Assembly (NCBI GenBank): GCA_030153205.1
Contig: JASLHV010000476.1
Coordinates: 1-13,353, forward strand
DNA: 13,353 nucleotides
Source of the DNA: Roseiarcus sp.
GTDB lineage: Bacteria > Pseudomonadota > Alphaproteobacteria > Rhizobiales > Beijerinckiaceae
Reading direction: 5' to 3'
The stretch's first letter is position 1, and each line of letters opens with the position of its first letter. Position numbers and translations under genes: made by a program. The notes below the pieces were generated by a model. The model was not told where the DNA came from. It made no database searches and saw only the letters and a program-made list of their open reading frames with translations. Below are positions 1-5,971 of this stretch, in pieces.

Positions 1-215
1 CTCATCGAACGAGAGCTATGCATGCGCGTTCCCTCTGCTAAGGCATTGTGGACGCGAGTTAACCCACTAACGCGAACTTGATCGCGCTTCGCGTTGCGTT
101 GCCGCCGCTCGAGCGGCAGCGTCCACTGCTCCCAGCGCGACTTGGTCTCGCCACGCGTGATCGGCGCGTTGATCTACCGATGGAACAATAGCGCCCAAAA
201 ACCGTTTCAGTTTTA
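1..215. other. Left-edge non-coding stretch with a perfect palindrome
   Basis: I see no gene I can support here. The + strand frames all close within about 90 bases of the edge, so any gene entering from the left contributes only a short unrecognisable tail. A perfect 14-bp palindrome, GCCGCTCGAGCGGC, lies at 104-117 and has no T-run on either side, so it is not an obvious terminator. The last part must hold the promoter of the RlpA-like gene at 216, but I find no convincing -35/-10 pair. Confidence 0.4.
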
Positions 216-524
216 ATGAAATATCTCGCGTTCAGCGTTTTGGTCGGGCTCGCCGCCATCACTGAATGCCGTGCCCAGGCAGTCGGGCTGGCTTCCTATT
301 ATACCTACTCCAGCGGCTACGTAGGGGCGCATCGGACATATTCTGTCGGTTCGCATGTGCGCGTAACGAACCTTAGCAACGGCCGATCGGCGACTGTTGT
401 GATTGTGGGCCGTGGCCCGTTTATCAATGGGCGGATTATCGATCTGTCCACGGCAGTCGCGGATGCCTTGGGATTCAGACAGGCCGGAGTAACGAAGGTC
501 AAACTAGAGCTCGTCAAAGAGTGA
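216..524 (+). CDS. Short RlpA-like double-psi beta-barrel secreted protein
   Basis: This 102-residue protein has an export signal (residues 1-20, likely cleaved at CRA|QA) followed by a single double-psi beta-barrel domain of the RlpA type. Family hallmarks are GLASYY near residue 24, AHRTYSVGSHVRVTNLSNGR at 38-57, the GRGPF turn at 65-69 and GRIIDLS at 72-78. RlpA proteins act in the cell envelope, and the characterised one is a lytic transglycosylase for peptidoglycan strands lacking stem peptides. This copy keeps the barrel His (39) and Asp (76). The loop between the first strand and the AHR motif is much shortened, so the usual acidic residue there is missing, and the common DRGPF turn reads GRGPF. 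It lacks the SPOR domain of long RlpA proteins. It may be a binding protein rather than an active enzyme. The ATG has only a weak ribosome-binding site, but the signal peptide fixes the start. Confidence 0.8.
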   Translation: MKYLAFSVLVGLAAITECRAQAVGLASYYTYSSGYVGAHRTYSVGSHVRVTNLSNGRSATVVIVGRGPFINGRIIDLSTAVADALGFRQAGVTKVKLELVKE

Positions 525-682
525 CCGTGCTCAGGCCGGGCCGCCGAAAGCCTTTTCCACCGCCATCTCGTGCTTTTTGCCTGATCTCAGCCGGCGCGTG
601 CGGAGAATGACCGCCATCCGGGTATTATGACCAAGCCTTGGGAATTGATTCGAATTCTCGTTTATCTTTGGGAGTTATCTCT

Positions 683-1123
683 ATGCGCGCGACATCCATA
701 TTTCGTTCGAGCCTGATGGCATTGCTGACGTTTATCGGCGTCACGTTTGGGTCCGCCGCATACGCTGACAGCGGCCGCATATCGTTCAAGGTGCTCAAGG
801 CGGGTTTCGTCATTGGCGGTTCGGCCGGCTCAGGCGTCCTTTCTTTCCATGGTAGCCAGTATCCGCTTCAGATCGGCGGTCTTAGCTACGGGTTCACATT
901 CGGCGCTTCCGAGACACATTTCCGAGGCCTCGTGAGCAACATCCGCCGCCCCTCGGACGTCTCCGGCGTTTACGCGGCAGGGAACGTCGGAGCCGCCGTC
1001 GGTCGAGGCGCGCAGGCGATCGTTCTCACGAACCAGAACGGCGCAGTGCTGACGCTTTCCGGCAATTCGGTCGGCGCGATCGTCAGCGCTGACCTCAACG
1101 GTTTGGTGCTCACGGTACAATAA
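683..1123 (+). CDS. Secreted glycine-rich hypothetical protein
   Basis: The product is 146 residues from the ATG at 683, which is preceded by GGAG at 671-674. A TTG at 638 in the same frame would add 15 residues and has no such site. Residues 1-28 form a signal peptide (cleavage near AYA|DS). The mature part is rich in Gly, Ala, Val and Ser in alternating strands: FKVLKAGFVIGG, then GVLSFHGSQYPLQIGGLSYG, then NIRRPSDVSGVYAA, then VLTNQNGAVLTLSG. This pattern suggests an all-beta periplasmic or outer-membrane-associated protein. I recall near-identical motifs in unnamed rhizobial proteins, but I know of no assigned function. It has no Cys and no catalytic motif. It lies on the same strand as the RlpA-like gene but 158 bp away, so it probably has its own promoter. 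Confidence 0.75.
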   Translation: MRATSIFRSSLMALLTFIGVTFGSAAYADSGRISFKVLKAGFVIGGSAGSGVLSFHGSQYPLQIGGLSYGFTFGASETHFRGLVSNIRRPSDVSGVYAAGNVGAAVGRGAQAIVLTNQNGAVLTLSGNSVGAIVSADLNGLVLTVQ

Positions 1124-1153
1124 TAAGCTTATCGGCGAAGATTAACGCCTATT

Positions 1154-1186
1154 CCTGGCGCTGGCTCTTTTTTGACCAGCGCTTGG
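1154..1186 (+). terminator. Stem-loop after the secreted hypothetical gene
   Basis: GCGCTGG (1158-1164) pairs perfectly with CCAGCGC (1176-1182), extended by a G-T pair and two G-C pairs beyond one mismatch. The 11-base loop carries six Ts. It starts 31 bases after the stop of the gene ending at 1123. Unlike a textbook intrinsic terminator, the T-run is inside the loop and GC-rich sequence follows the stem. It may act as a 3' end protector or a weak terminator. Confidence 0.4.
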
Positions 1187-1402
1187 GGCGGACCAGCGGG
1201 GCGGCAAATTACGCCGCCGCCGCCGCTGGCCCGACTACCTGCGAGCAATCAAGCGATGCGACGGACCTTGACCGCTGGCGGGCGCGGTAAGAACAGCATT
1301 GTCCGTACCTCCCAATTTGGGACGATTACGGATTTGCGAGCATTCAATCGCTCGGCATAAGGCCTGCTCCGCCGATGGCGCGCAGTATCCCCTGCGTCAT
1401 TC

Positions 1403-1558
1403 ATGGACAGGCTCAATCGCGTCATGACCGCGCATGATCATCTATCCGAGCCGCGATATTTCAGACTTGTGCAGACCCTCTACGCCGAAATTCTCTTTCT
1501 TCTATTCGCTATCTGCGCCCGGATCGTGCGCAAATTCGATCACGCGCCAGAGCTATAA
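1403..1558 (+). CDS. Doubtful 51-residue frame
   Basis: An ATG frame of 51 codons ends in TAA at 1556-1558. The predicted peptide starts MDRLNRVMTAHDHLSEPRYF and has one hydrophobic stretch, EILFLLFAICARIV (residues 29-42), flanked by charged residues, so it could be a small membrane peptide. No ribosome-binding site is visible ahead of the ATG. It lies on the same strand as, and 53 bases before, the single-helix protein at 1612. I do not recognise it, and chance is a fair explanation. Confidence 0.2.
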   Translation: MDRLNRVMTAHDHLSEPRYFRLVQTLYAEILFLLFAICARIVRKFDHAPEL

Positions 1559-1611
1559 GTTTGGACCGGCGGCCGACAAAATTCATGACGCTCTAGACGA
1601 GTAGACGCGAC

Positions 1612-1803
1612 ATGAGCCCAAAGGCCACCGCAATACTGGCCATCATCTTGGTTGCAAGCCTTTATTGGTGCCTGATACGCGTGCTCCTGGCGTGGAGAAG
1701 CGAATGGCTGAAACGTCCGCGCCTACCGCTGCTTCCTTTGGAAGGCCCGGATGGCGGCTACGCCCACAAGGCGAAATTTAGACGGTCAGGCATCGCGCGA
1801 TAG
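1612..1803 (+). CDS. Small single-helix membrane protein
   Basis: This 63-residue frame encodes one clear transmembrane helix (about residues 6-28, AILAIILVASLYWCLIRVLL) followed by a basic, proline-rich tail (KRPRLPLLPLEGPDGG). The arrangement suggests an inner-membrane peptide with its tail in the cytoplasm. The ribosome-binding site is weak (GACGAG about 10 bases upstream). I do not recognise a family. It is followed after 160 bases by the XRE regulator on the same strand, a gap too wide to assume co-transcription. The well-formed helix argues for a real gene, and the poor start signal argues against. Confidence 0.4.
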   Translation: MSPKATAILAIILVASLYWCLIRVLLAWRSEWLKRPRLPLLPLEGPDGGYAHKAKFRRSGIAR

Positions 1804-1963
1804 CCGCCGCTCACAGCCTAAACGGCGCGGACCCGTTCCAATGCTGACAGAGCCGGGCGGAACCACCTAGGCGGGCGCCCGATCTAAACGGATTTGTAAT
1901 TAGGCAGGCCGTAAATCCCGCGAGCGACAATCGGAGCGCGACGGCGAGGAAAGAGCGAGAGTA

Positions 1964-2191
1964 ATGATCACGGGCGAGCAAGTTAGAACCGCGCGCGATC
2001 TGCTCGGCTGGTCGCCCAAGCAACTGGCCGATAAGGTGGCGCTTAGCGTCAAAACCCTCGAGGCGTTTGAGGACGGTCGCGAGCGCCTCATCATGGTGCA
2101 CAAGCAAGTATTGCGAGACGTGCTCGAACGCGCCGGCGCGCGCTTCGTCGACGGGAAGCCTGTGAGGCTCAAGATGCGCGGATCGCTGTAA
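1964..2191 (+). CDS. XRE-family helix-turn-helix mini-regulator
   Basis: The 75-residue protein is essentially one Cro/C1-type DNA-binding domain. It starts MITGEQVRTARDLLGWSPKQ, with helix 2 and the recognition helix around residues 18-38 (QLADKVALSVKTLEAFEDGR). A C-terminal extension about 37 residues long (LERAGARFVDGKPVRLK) resembles the short strand seen in many small alphaproteobacterial XRE proteins. It should act as a dimeric transcriptional regulator in the cytoplasm, with unknown targets. A purine-rich stretch (GAGGAAAGAGCGAGAG) lies just before the ATG. There is no adjacent toxin gene in a standard toxin-antitoxin order, and the next gene downstream converges from the other strand. 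An overlapping palindrome at 2354-2372 is a candidate operator, but the link is only by proximity. Confidence 0.75.
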   Translation: MITGEQVRTARDLLGWSPKQLADKVALSVKTLEAFEDGRERLIMVHKQVLRDVLERAGARFVDGKPVRLKMRGSL

Positions 2192-2272
2192 AGCACGAAC
2201 GTCCGACGTGAGCCCCTTTTCCCGCGCGCTGGCGCGTCGTGATCGGCGGTGGCGGTCCTCTGGGTCCCTCTG

Positions 2273-2300
2273 CAAAAAAGAGCCGGCCTTAAAGGCCGGC
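2273..2300 (-). terminator. Rho-independent terminator, leftward
   Basis: Arms GCCGGCC (2282-2288) and GGCCGGC (2294-2300) pair perfectly around a 5-base loop. Read on the - strand, the stem is followed by CTTTTTTG (2280-2273). It faces transcripts from the secreted-protein gene ending at 2465, leaving an untranslated tail of about 165 bases. It also protects the converging XRE gene (stop at 2191) from antisense transcription. On the + strand no T-run follows. Confidence 0.75.
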
Positions 2301-2353
2301 GAGACAAAGGGAAACACGGAGATACTCGATCAATCTCCAACGGTCGCGCGTCA

Positions 2354-2372
2354 GTCATATGACATATGTCAT
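2354..2372. promoter_or_regulatory. Overlapping perfect palindromes, operator candidate
   Basis: GTCATATGAC (2354-2363) is a perfect 10-bp palindrome. It overlaps ATGACATATGTCAT (2359-2372), a perfect 14-bp palindrome, so the half-site GTCAT/ATGAC occurs three times in 19 bases. This is typical of a site bound by one or two dimeric regulators. No promoter or gene start is evident beside it, so its target is unknown. It lies between the XRE gene and the 3' end of the secreted-protein gene. Confidence 0.35.
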
Positions 2373-2464
2373 TCGCAGGGACGGTCGGCGGCTCATGCAT
2401 GGCTAGGGGCGCGGAATGGCGCGGTTCAAATCATAAAGCACGGCACAAAAGTGCGGATTATCGA

Positions 2465-2782
2465 TCAGAAGCTGAAGTTCAGCATGGATGAGTTGGGCGA
2501 CGGCAACCTATTCCCGGCCCGGCCGTCCTGTCCCATCGAACTGGCGCTGCCGGCCCCGATTGAATCGGTCATATAGCGGCTTTCCGACCCGACGCTAACA
2601 GATGTGCTCGTCTGCAACTCGTCGTTGGGCCTAACCGGCGGCGCCCCCACGCTCTGACCCGTCGGGTGCAGGACTTTGCGATGGGCTCGATCATGCGTCG
2701 CCTGCGCATTCGCGGTCGTTAGCGCGCCAAGCGTGAATGCGGTCATCAGCCCCGCGAAGATGAGCCTCTGGGGTCCGAACAT
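2465..2782 (-). CDS. Small secreted hypothetical protein
   Basis: The product has 105 residues. A standard signal peptide covers residues 1-26 (MFGPQRLIFAGLMTAFTLGA start, cleavage near ANA|QA). The mature part of about 79 residues is low in hydrophobic residues and rich in Ser, Gly, Pro and Asn, so it is probably unstructured. It ends SSMLNFSF. No Cys, metal-binding or catalytic pattern is visible. The ATG is preceded by GGAG nine bases upstream, supporting this start. The gene is alone on its strand, with a strong leftward terminator at 2273-2300. I do not recognise a family. A + strand frame over the same bases (2208-2576) lacks these signals and is taken as a shadow. Confidence 0.7.
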   Translation of the reverse strand: MFGPQRLIFAGLMTAFTLGALTTANAQATHDRAHRKVLHPTGQSVGAPPVRPNDELQTSTSVSVGSESRYMTDSIGAGSASSMGQDGRAGNRLPSPNSSMLNFSF

Positions 2783-3140
2783 TTTCAGTCACTCCGCGCA
2801 TCAGGGGTTAGGCGGCGTCACGCGCGCATCGGTCATAGCATTTCCCTGCTATATTATCCGATCACATTTTTCTGGTCGCAGGCCGCGCGTTGCTGGGCCG
2901 CCCACAGCAGGTTAAATCCGGACGCGGCAGGCCGTTAGCCCAAATCAGAAATCGTTCAAGGCGGCGCCAATCCCAGCACTATTTGGCGTTTTGCGCGATC
3001 CGGCGAGCCGCGCCCGCTCAAAGCCTGTGGCCGTGTCCCCGCGGTGACAGCCAGACGCCCGGTGGCGTGATCTGATCGAACGTCAAACGATTCGCCCTGT
3101 CGGGACGTTGAGCGGCGCAACAATCGAGGGGTATTTCGCT
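2783..3140. other. 358-bp gap, probably the divergent promoter region
   Basis: This lies between the start of the secreted-protein gene (-) and the 34-residue gene at 3141 (+), so it should carry both promoters. A weak - strand promoter candidate has TAATAT at 2856-2851 and TGCGAC at 2880-2875, spaced 18 bases. A small inverted repeat, TAGCA-6-TGCTA (2836-2851), sits near the expected start of transcription. The rest is GC-rich, with no convincing frame and no RNA gene that I recognise. Confidence 0.3.
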
Positions 3141-3245
3141 ATGATCCTCGCCTTCATCTTAGCTGTCAGCATGGCTGCGCTAATCGCCGCCTATGCCGTC
3201 AGCCTATGGGTTGACGCAGGCGAGGCGACGCGAGAGCTGGAATAG
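3141..3245 (+). CDS. 34-residue single-helix membrane peptide
   Basis: The ATG at 3141 opens a 34-codon frame ending in TAG at 3243-3245. The peptide begins MILAFILAVSMAALIAAYAV, an uninterrupted transmembrane helix, and ends with an acidic tail (WVDAGEATRELE). A good ribosome-binding site, GAGGGG, is at 3126-3131, nine bases before the start. It resembles the many one-helix small proteins of bacterial membranes that modulate larger partners, but no partner is apparent. The next 200 bases (3246-3446) hold two overlapping weak frames on opposite strands that I do not support. It is below the usual length cutoff of gene callers. Confidence 0.5.
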   Translation: MILAFILAVSMAALIAAYAVSLWVDAGEATRELE

Positions 3246-3446
3246 GCGGGCTCCGTCACCGTCTATCGGGCTTTTTTCGCAGCGGCTTGCCGGCTTGCTG
3301 GCAGATAACCTGCCAATACGATGGCGATCTGCTCGCCCTCAGCGAAGGGAGGGGTCCCAAAAGACTGGTTCGCACCCTTTGGTCCCGGTCCAAAAAAATT
3401 CAGGCCAGGACACTTCGGCGCGCTTCTCCTTGAAAAGCCTTTGCGG

Positions 3447-3590
3447 TCAAGGTCCAAAAATATACTGATCGATGAACTGAAATCCAAGGAACGTCGCTAG
3501 CGCTGTCGCGGTCATCACCAGCCATCGCGTTCTTACGTACCCATTCGGGAAAAGCTCAGCACGCCAATTTGTAATCGCGATTTTTATCAT
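3447..3590 (-). CDS. 47-residue small membrane protein
   Basis: The ATG at 3590 (- strand) is preceded by a perfect GGAGG five bases upstream, one of the best ribosome-binding sites in the window. The frame ends in TGA at 3447. The product begins MIKIAITNWRAELFPNGYVR and has one hydrophobic segment, WLVMTATALATFLGFQFI (residues 23-40), then a short tail, DQYIFGP. A basic, Trp-containing N-terminus before a helix suggests a cytoplasmic N-terminus in the inner membrane. Its start overlaps the stop of the frame at 3587-3775 by the four bases ATGA, the usual sign of translational coupling. I do not recognise a family. Confidence 0.6.
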   Translation of the reverse strand: MIKIAITNWRAELFPNGYVRTRWLVMTATALATFLGFQFIDQYIFGP

Positions 3591-3775
3591 TTCGGCCTCC
3601 GAGAATCAGCGTGCGATGCGGCACAATACAAATTGTTTGTCTCAAATGGTGTTCTCTCGACCGCGCTTTGGATCAACATTTGTGAAAATAAACTAATCAT
3701 TTGATCAAACGCCAAGTGATTGATTTCCACTTGCAAAATGGCTTTGAAAATCGACCATTCCAGCTCTGTGAGCAC
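3587..3775 (-). CDS. Possible 62-residue protein coupled to the 47-residue gene
   Basis: This - strand frame starts at a GTG (3775) and ends with a TGA that overlaps the next start as ATGA. The peptide (VLTELEWSIFKAILQVEINH at the start) looks like a real amphipathic helical protein, followed by a polar tail ending DSRRPK. The codons for that tail contain the GGAGG of the next gene. The weak point is the start: AGGGGG lies 14 bases upstream, which is too far. An internal ATG (residue 26) is an alternative. The GC content is much lower than in neighbouring genes. It overlaps the possible N-terminal extension of the divergent + strand gene, so both cannot use their longest forms comfortably. 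Confidence 0.35.
   Translation of the reverse strand: MLTELEWSIFKAILQVEINHLAFDQMISLFSQMLIQSAVERTPFETNNLYCAASHADSRRPK
3700..3733. promoter_or_regulatory. AT-rich dyads in the divergent spacer
   Basis: TTTGATCAAA (3700-3709) is a perfect 10-bp palindrome. Directly after it, CAAGTG (3713-3718) and CACTTG (3728-3733) form an inverted repeat with a 9-base spacer. They lie in an AT-rich stretch between the small membrane-protein genes reading left and right, where regulators of an alphaproteobacterial small-gene cluster could bind. If the 62-residue frame is real, the dyads would sit inside it. Confidence 0.3.
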
Positions 3776-3878
3776 AAAAAGCGTGAGAGCCCCCTTGCTT
3801 TCGCAGCAACAAGCAACAAGAGTGCGAGGTCTCCAATTAAAGAATCAACTTAAAGTTGACGATCAGGGGAGACAAGAG

Positions 3879-4118
3879 ATGCTACAGACTAGCGTCCTGG
3901 GTCTGGTAATCGGATCGATTTTCGCTAAGTACGTACATCTGTTCTGGATTGCAACTGGTTCGATGATCGTGATCATTTGGATCGGGTTTCTCCATTCAAT
4001 CATCGGCCATTCTATACTTCACGCCGCGCGCGAGGCCATTTACTCGGCTTGGTCCATGGAGATCGGCGTTTTATCGGGTTTATTGTTTGATCGATTGGTG
4101 CGCTCGCGGGTCCGCTGA
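3879..4118 (+). CDS. Small membrane protein, two to three helices
   Basis: From the ATG at 3879 the product is 79 residues. GGGGAG (3866-3871) sits seven bases before it, which is why I choose this start. The same frame is open upstream to an ATG at 3738 and a TTG at 3720, adding 47 or 53 polar residues without a ribosome-binding site. The protein is mostly hydrophobic: MLQTSVLGLVIGSIFAKYVH, then FWIATGSMIVIIWIGFLHSI, a short His-rich amphipathic stretch, then IGVLSGLLFDRLV and a basic end (RSRVR). It should be an inner-membrane protein with a cytoplasmic C-terminus. An inverted repeat, GGTCCG-9-CGGACC (4109-4129), spans the stop codon. No family is recognised. Confidence 0.55.
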   Translation: MLQTSVLGLVIGSIFAKYVHLFWIATGSMIVIIWIGFLHSIIGHSILHAAREAIYSAWSMEIGVLSGLLFDRLVRSRVR

Positions 4119-4237
4119 ATTTTCGGACCGTCCCAGCAGGCGGACCGAACCTGCCCTGCCCCGCCCCATCTTATGAAAAGACTGCGCAAATCGCCGCCTC
4201 GCCGATGTGCGTGCGCAAAGCCCGGCTATTATGACGA

Positions 4238-5941
4238 CTAAGAAGGCAAACCTCCCTTACGTAAGCCGTCCAACAGATGGTCGCGGTCCGATGCGAACTT
4301 GAACGGCCGCATGTCGACGAAGCGCTTGGCGCTGAAATTCGGCTCGGCGCGCAGTAAGGCGGCGCGGGCGGATTCGACGCCGCGCGCATCTTCGAGCTGG
4401 GCGCGGCACGCGACCAATCCAGCGAGCACGCCAATCTGCGGCTGGGCTACGCTGGAATAGACCGCGTCGCCTTCTTCGTATGCGCCAGAGCAATAGCACG
4501 CCAAGCCCAAATTGGTTTCGTACCAACCAGGATGCAGCGGATTCAGGGTCATCGCTTTTTCAATCCAAGCGCGCCCCTCATCGGGTTTGCCAAGATACGT
4601 CGAGAGGGGCGATCGCAGCGCAAGTACCCGCGCATCATAGGGATTGAGGGCATAAGCCTTTTTGTGATGGACCTCCGCCGCGTCGAGCCGCTTGCGATAC
4701 ATGTCGATTTGTCCGGCGACCAGATGGGACCAGCTATCGGCGGGATCCAAAGAGAGAGCGCGATCGGCAATCCTGCTGACCTCCAAGAGATCGCCCGAGT
4801 CAGGATGCAGCGCCCAATCCCGGAGGCGCATCAGCGCCAGCATCGCCAAGGCGGGGGCGTAATCCGGGTCGATGGCCAGCGCCTTTTCGAAACAATCGAT
4901 CGCGTCGCGCGCCGACTGCGGATCGATCTTATCGGCATGGCGGCGCCCACGAAGCAGAAGATCGAAAGCATCGAAACTCTCCGGCCGCTTGCGCAAGATC
5001 GTATCCGTGGCGGTATGCTCCAGTCGGCCCGCCAATGTCGCCGCGATCTTTTCGACAAGTTCGTCTTGAACGTCGAAAACCTCCTCGGCGCGATAGACGT
5101 ACCGCTCCGCCCACGCCACCGCCCCGGACGCTCCATCCAGCAGCCGCGCCGATAGGCTCACCTTCGATCGGCGAACCGTCACCGATCCATTGACGACAAA
5201 CCGCACGGCGAGATCCGTGGCTACACGTCGCGGGTCTTCGTCCGGACCGAATGGAAAACTCGATGTGTGACTGAGGACAGCGAGGGTCCGAAATCTGGAC
5301 AAAGCGGTAATCAGATCCTCCGCCAGCCCTTCGCCCCAATATCTGTCGTCGCTCGCTGAACGGAACGGAAGTATGGCGACGCTGAGATCGTTCCTGGATT
5401 CTGAGAGCTGATCGGGTTCGCCAAGTCGAATCCGGGCAACTCGGACCGGCTCCCGAATGCCCTTCAACGTACGAGAGCCGATTGTCTCAATCGGAAAGTC
5501 GCTCGTCCGCTGGAGCGAAGTCTGGACCTTCTCCGAAATGCAGACGCCGCCGGGATTGGCGATACTCTCGAGCCTCGCCGCGATATTGACGGTCTCGCCG
5601 AGCAGATCGGACCCATTGGGATAAACATGGCCTATATGGATACCGATTCTATAGGGAAGAACCTCGGCGACGCTCTCGGCCTGCAAAGCCTTTTGTATGT
5701 CAACGCTGCATTCTACCGCCGCGTCGACTGACGGAAATTCCGCGAGAACGCTGTCGCCCGCCGTCGAAAATATTCGCCCCTCTCGCCCGTCAATCAACCC
5801 GTCGATAATTTTGCGGCTCGCCGCGAGAGCTGACAAGGCGCGCCGTTCGTCCAGGCTCATAGCGCGGCTGTAATTAGCCGCGTCAGCGGCCAAGATCGTC
5901 GCGAGGCGAGATACGGGCGGGCGCATGACGCTACTGATCAC
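4238..5941 (-). CDS. Class III adenylate/guanylate cyclase with TolB-like and TPR domains
   Basis: The protein has 567 residues. Residues 10-170 form a class III nucleotide cyclase domain. The metal-binding Asps are Asp20 (LATILAAD) and Asp63 (FSTAGDSVLAEF), and the transition-state pair Asn119/Arg123 lies in GETVNIAARLE. The nucleotide product, presumably cAMP, is inferred from the family. Residues 185-305 resemble the TolB/FlgO-like domain (DLSVAILPFRSASDDRYWGE). The rest, from about 320, is helical TPR repeats (ALAIDPDYAPALAMLALMRL and further copies), likely for protein contacts. No transmembrane helix is seen. The usual D-V-x-G-Y after the first Asp reads D-A-A-N-Y, a mild departure. The GTG at 5941 has GGAG only two bases away, and an ATG at 5926 is an equally possible start. 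It follows the metallopeptidase gene by 30 bases and is probably co-transcribed with it. Confidence 0.9.
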   Translation of the reverse strand: MISSVMRPPVSRLATILAADAANYSRAMSLDERRALSALAASRKIIDGLIDGREGRIFSTAGDSVLAEFPSVDAAVECSVDIQKALQAESVAEVLPYRIGIHIGHVYPNGSDLLGETVNIAARLESIANPGGVCISEKVQTSLQRTSDFPIETIGSRTLKGIREPVRVARIRLGEPDQLSESRNDLSVAILPFRSASDDRYWGEGLAEDLITALSRFRTLAVLSHTSSFPFGPDEDPRRVATDLAVRFVVNGSVTVRRSKVSLSARLLDGASGAVAWAERYVYRAEEVFDVQDELVEKIAATLAGRLEHTATDTILRKRPESFDAFDLLLRGRRHADKIDPQSARDAIDCFEKALAIDPDYAPALAMLALMRLRDWALHPDSGDLLEVSRIADRALSLDPADSWSHLVAGQIDMYRKRLDAAEVHHKKAYALNPYDARVLALRSPLSTYLGKPDEGRAWIEKAMTLNPLHPGWYETNLGLACYCSGAYEEGDAVYSSVAQPQIGVLAGLVACRAQLEDARGVESARAALLRAEPNFSAKRFVDMRPFKFASDRDHLLDGLRKGGLPS

Positions 5942-5971
5942 GACTCCGATAAACTATCGCTGAGCAGCGCG

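Larger units (their letters stand above)
1124..1611. other. 488-bp gap between small + strand genes
   Basis: Apart from the stem-loop at 1154-1186 and a doubtful 51-codon frame at 1403-1558, I see nothing recognisable here. An open frame at 1172-1360 begins inside the stem-loop, is poor in helices and strands, and has no ribosome-binding site, so I do not call it. No repeat, tRNA or mobile-element end is visible. Confidence 0.4.

Noticed and set aside
104..117. 14-bp perfect palindrome near the left edge as a terminator
   Set aside because: No T-run follows on either strand and no loop is left for a stable hairpin, so it is recorded only as a palindrome.
1811..2400. Two overlapping - strand frames (168 and 166 codons) across the XRE gene
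   Set aside because: The XRE protein on the + strand has a recognisable helix-turn-helix. These frames are Arg/Ser/Pro-rich and run through the intrinsic terminator stem.
2208..2576. 122-codon + strand frame after the XRE gene
   Set aside because: It crosses the terminator hairpin and overlaps the signal-peptide protein on the other strand. Its last third looks mildly protein-like, but no start signal or family supports it.
3193..3487. Overlapping frames on both strands (91 and 74 codons)
   Set aside because: Neither has a ribosome-binding site or a plausible protein pattern, and the - strand one conflicts with the better-supported 47-residue gene.
4532..5155. 207-codon + strand frame inside the cyclase gene
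   Set aside because: It is antisense to the TPR part of a well-supported protein and has no ribosome-binding site or recognisable domain.
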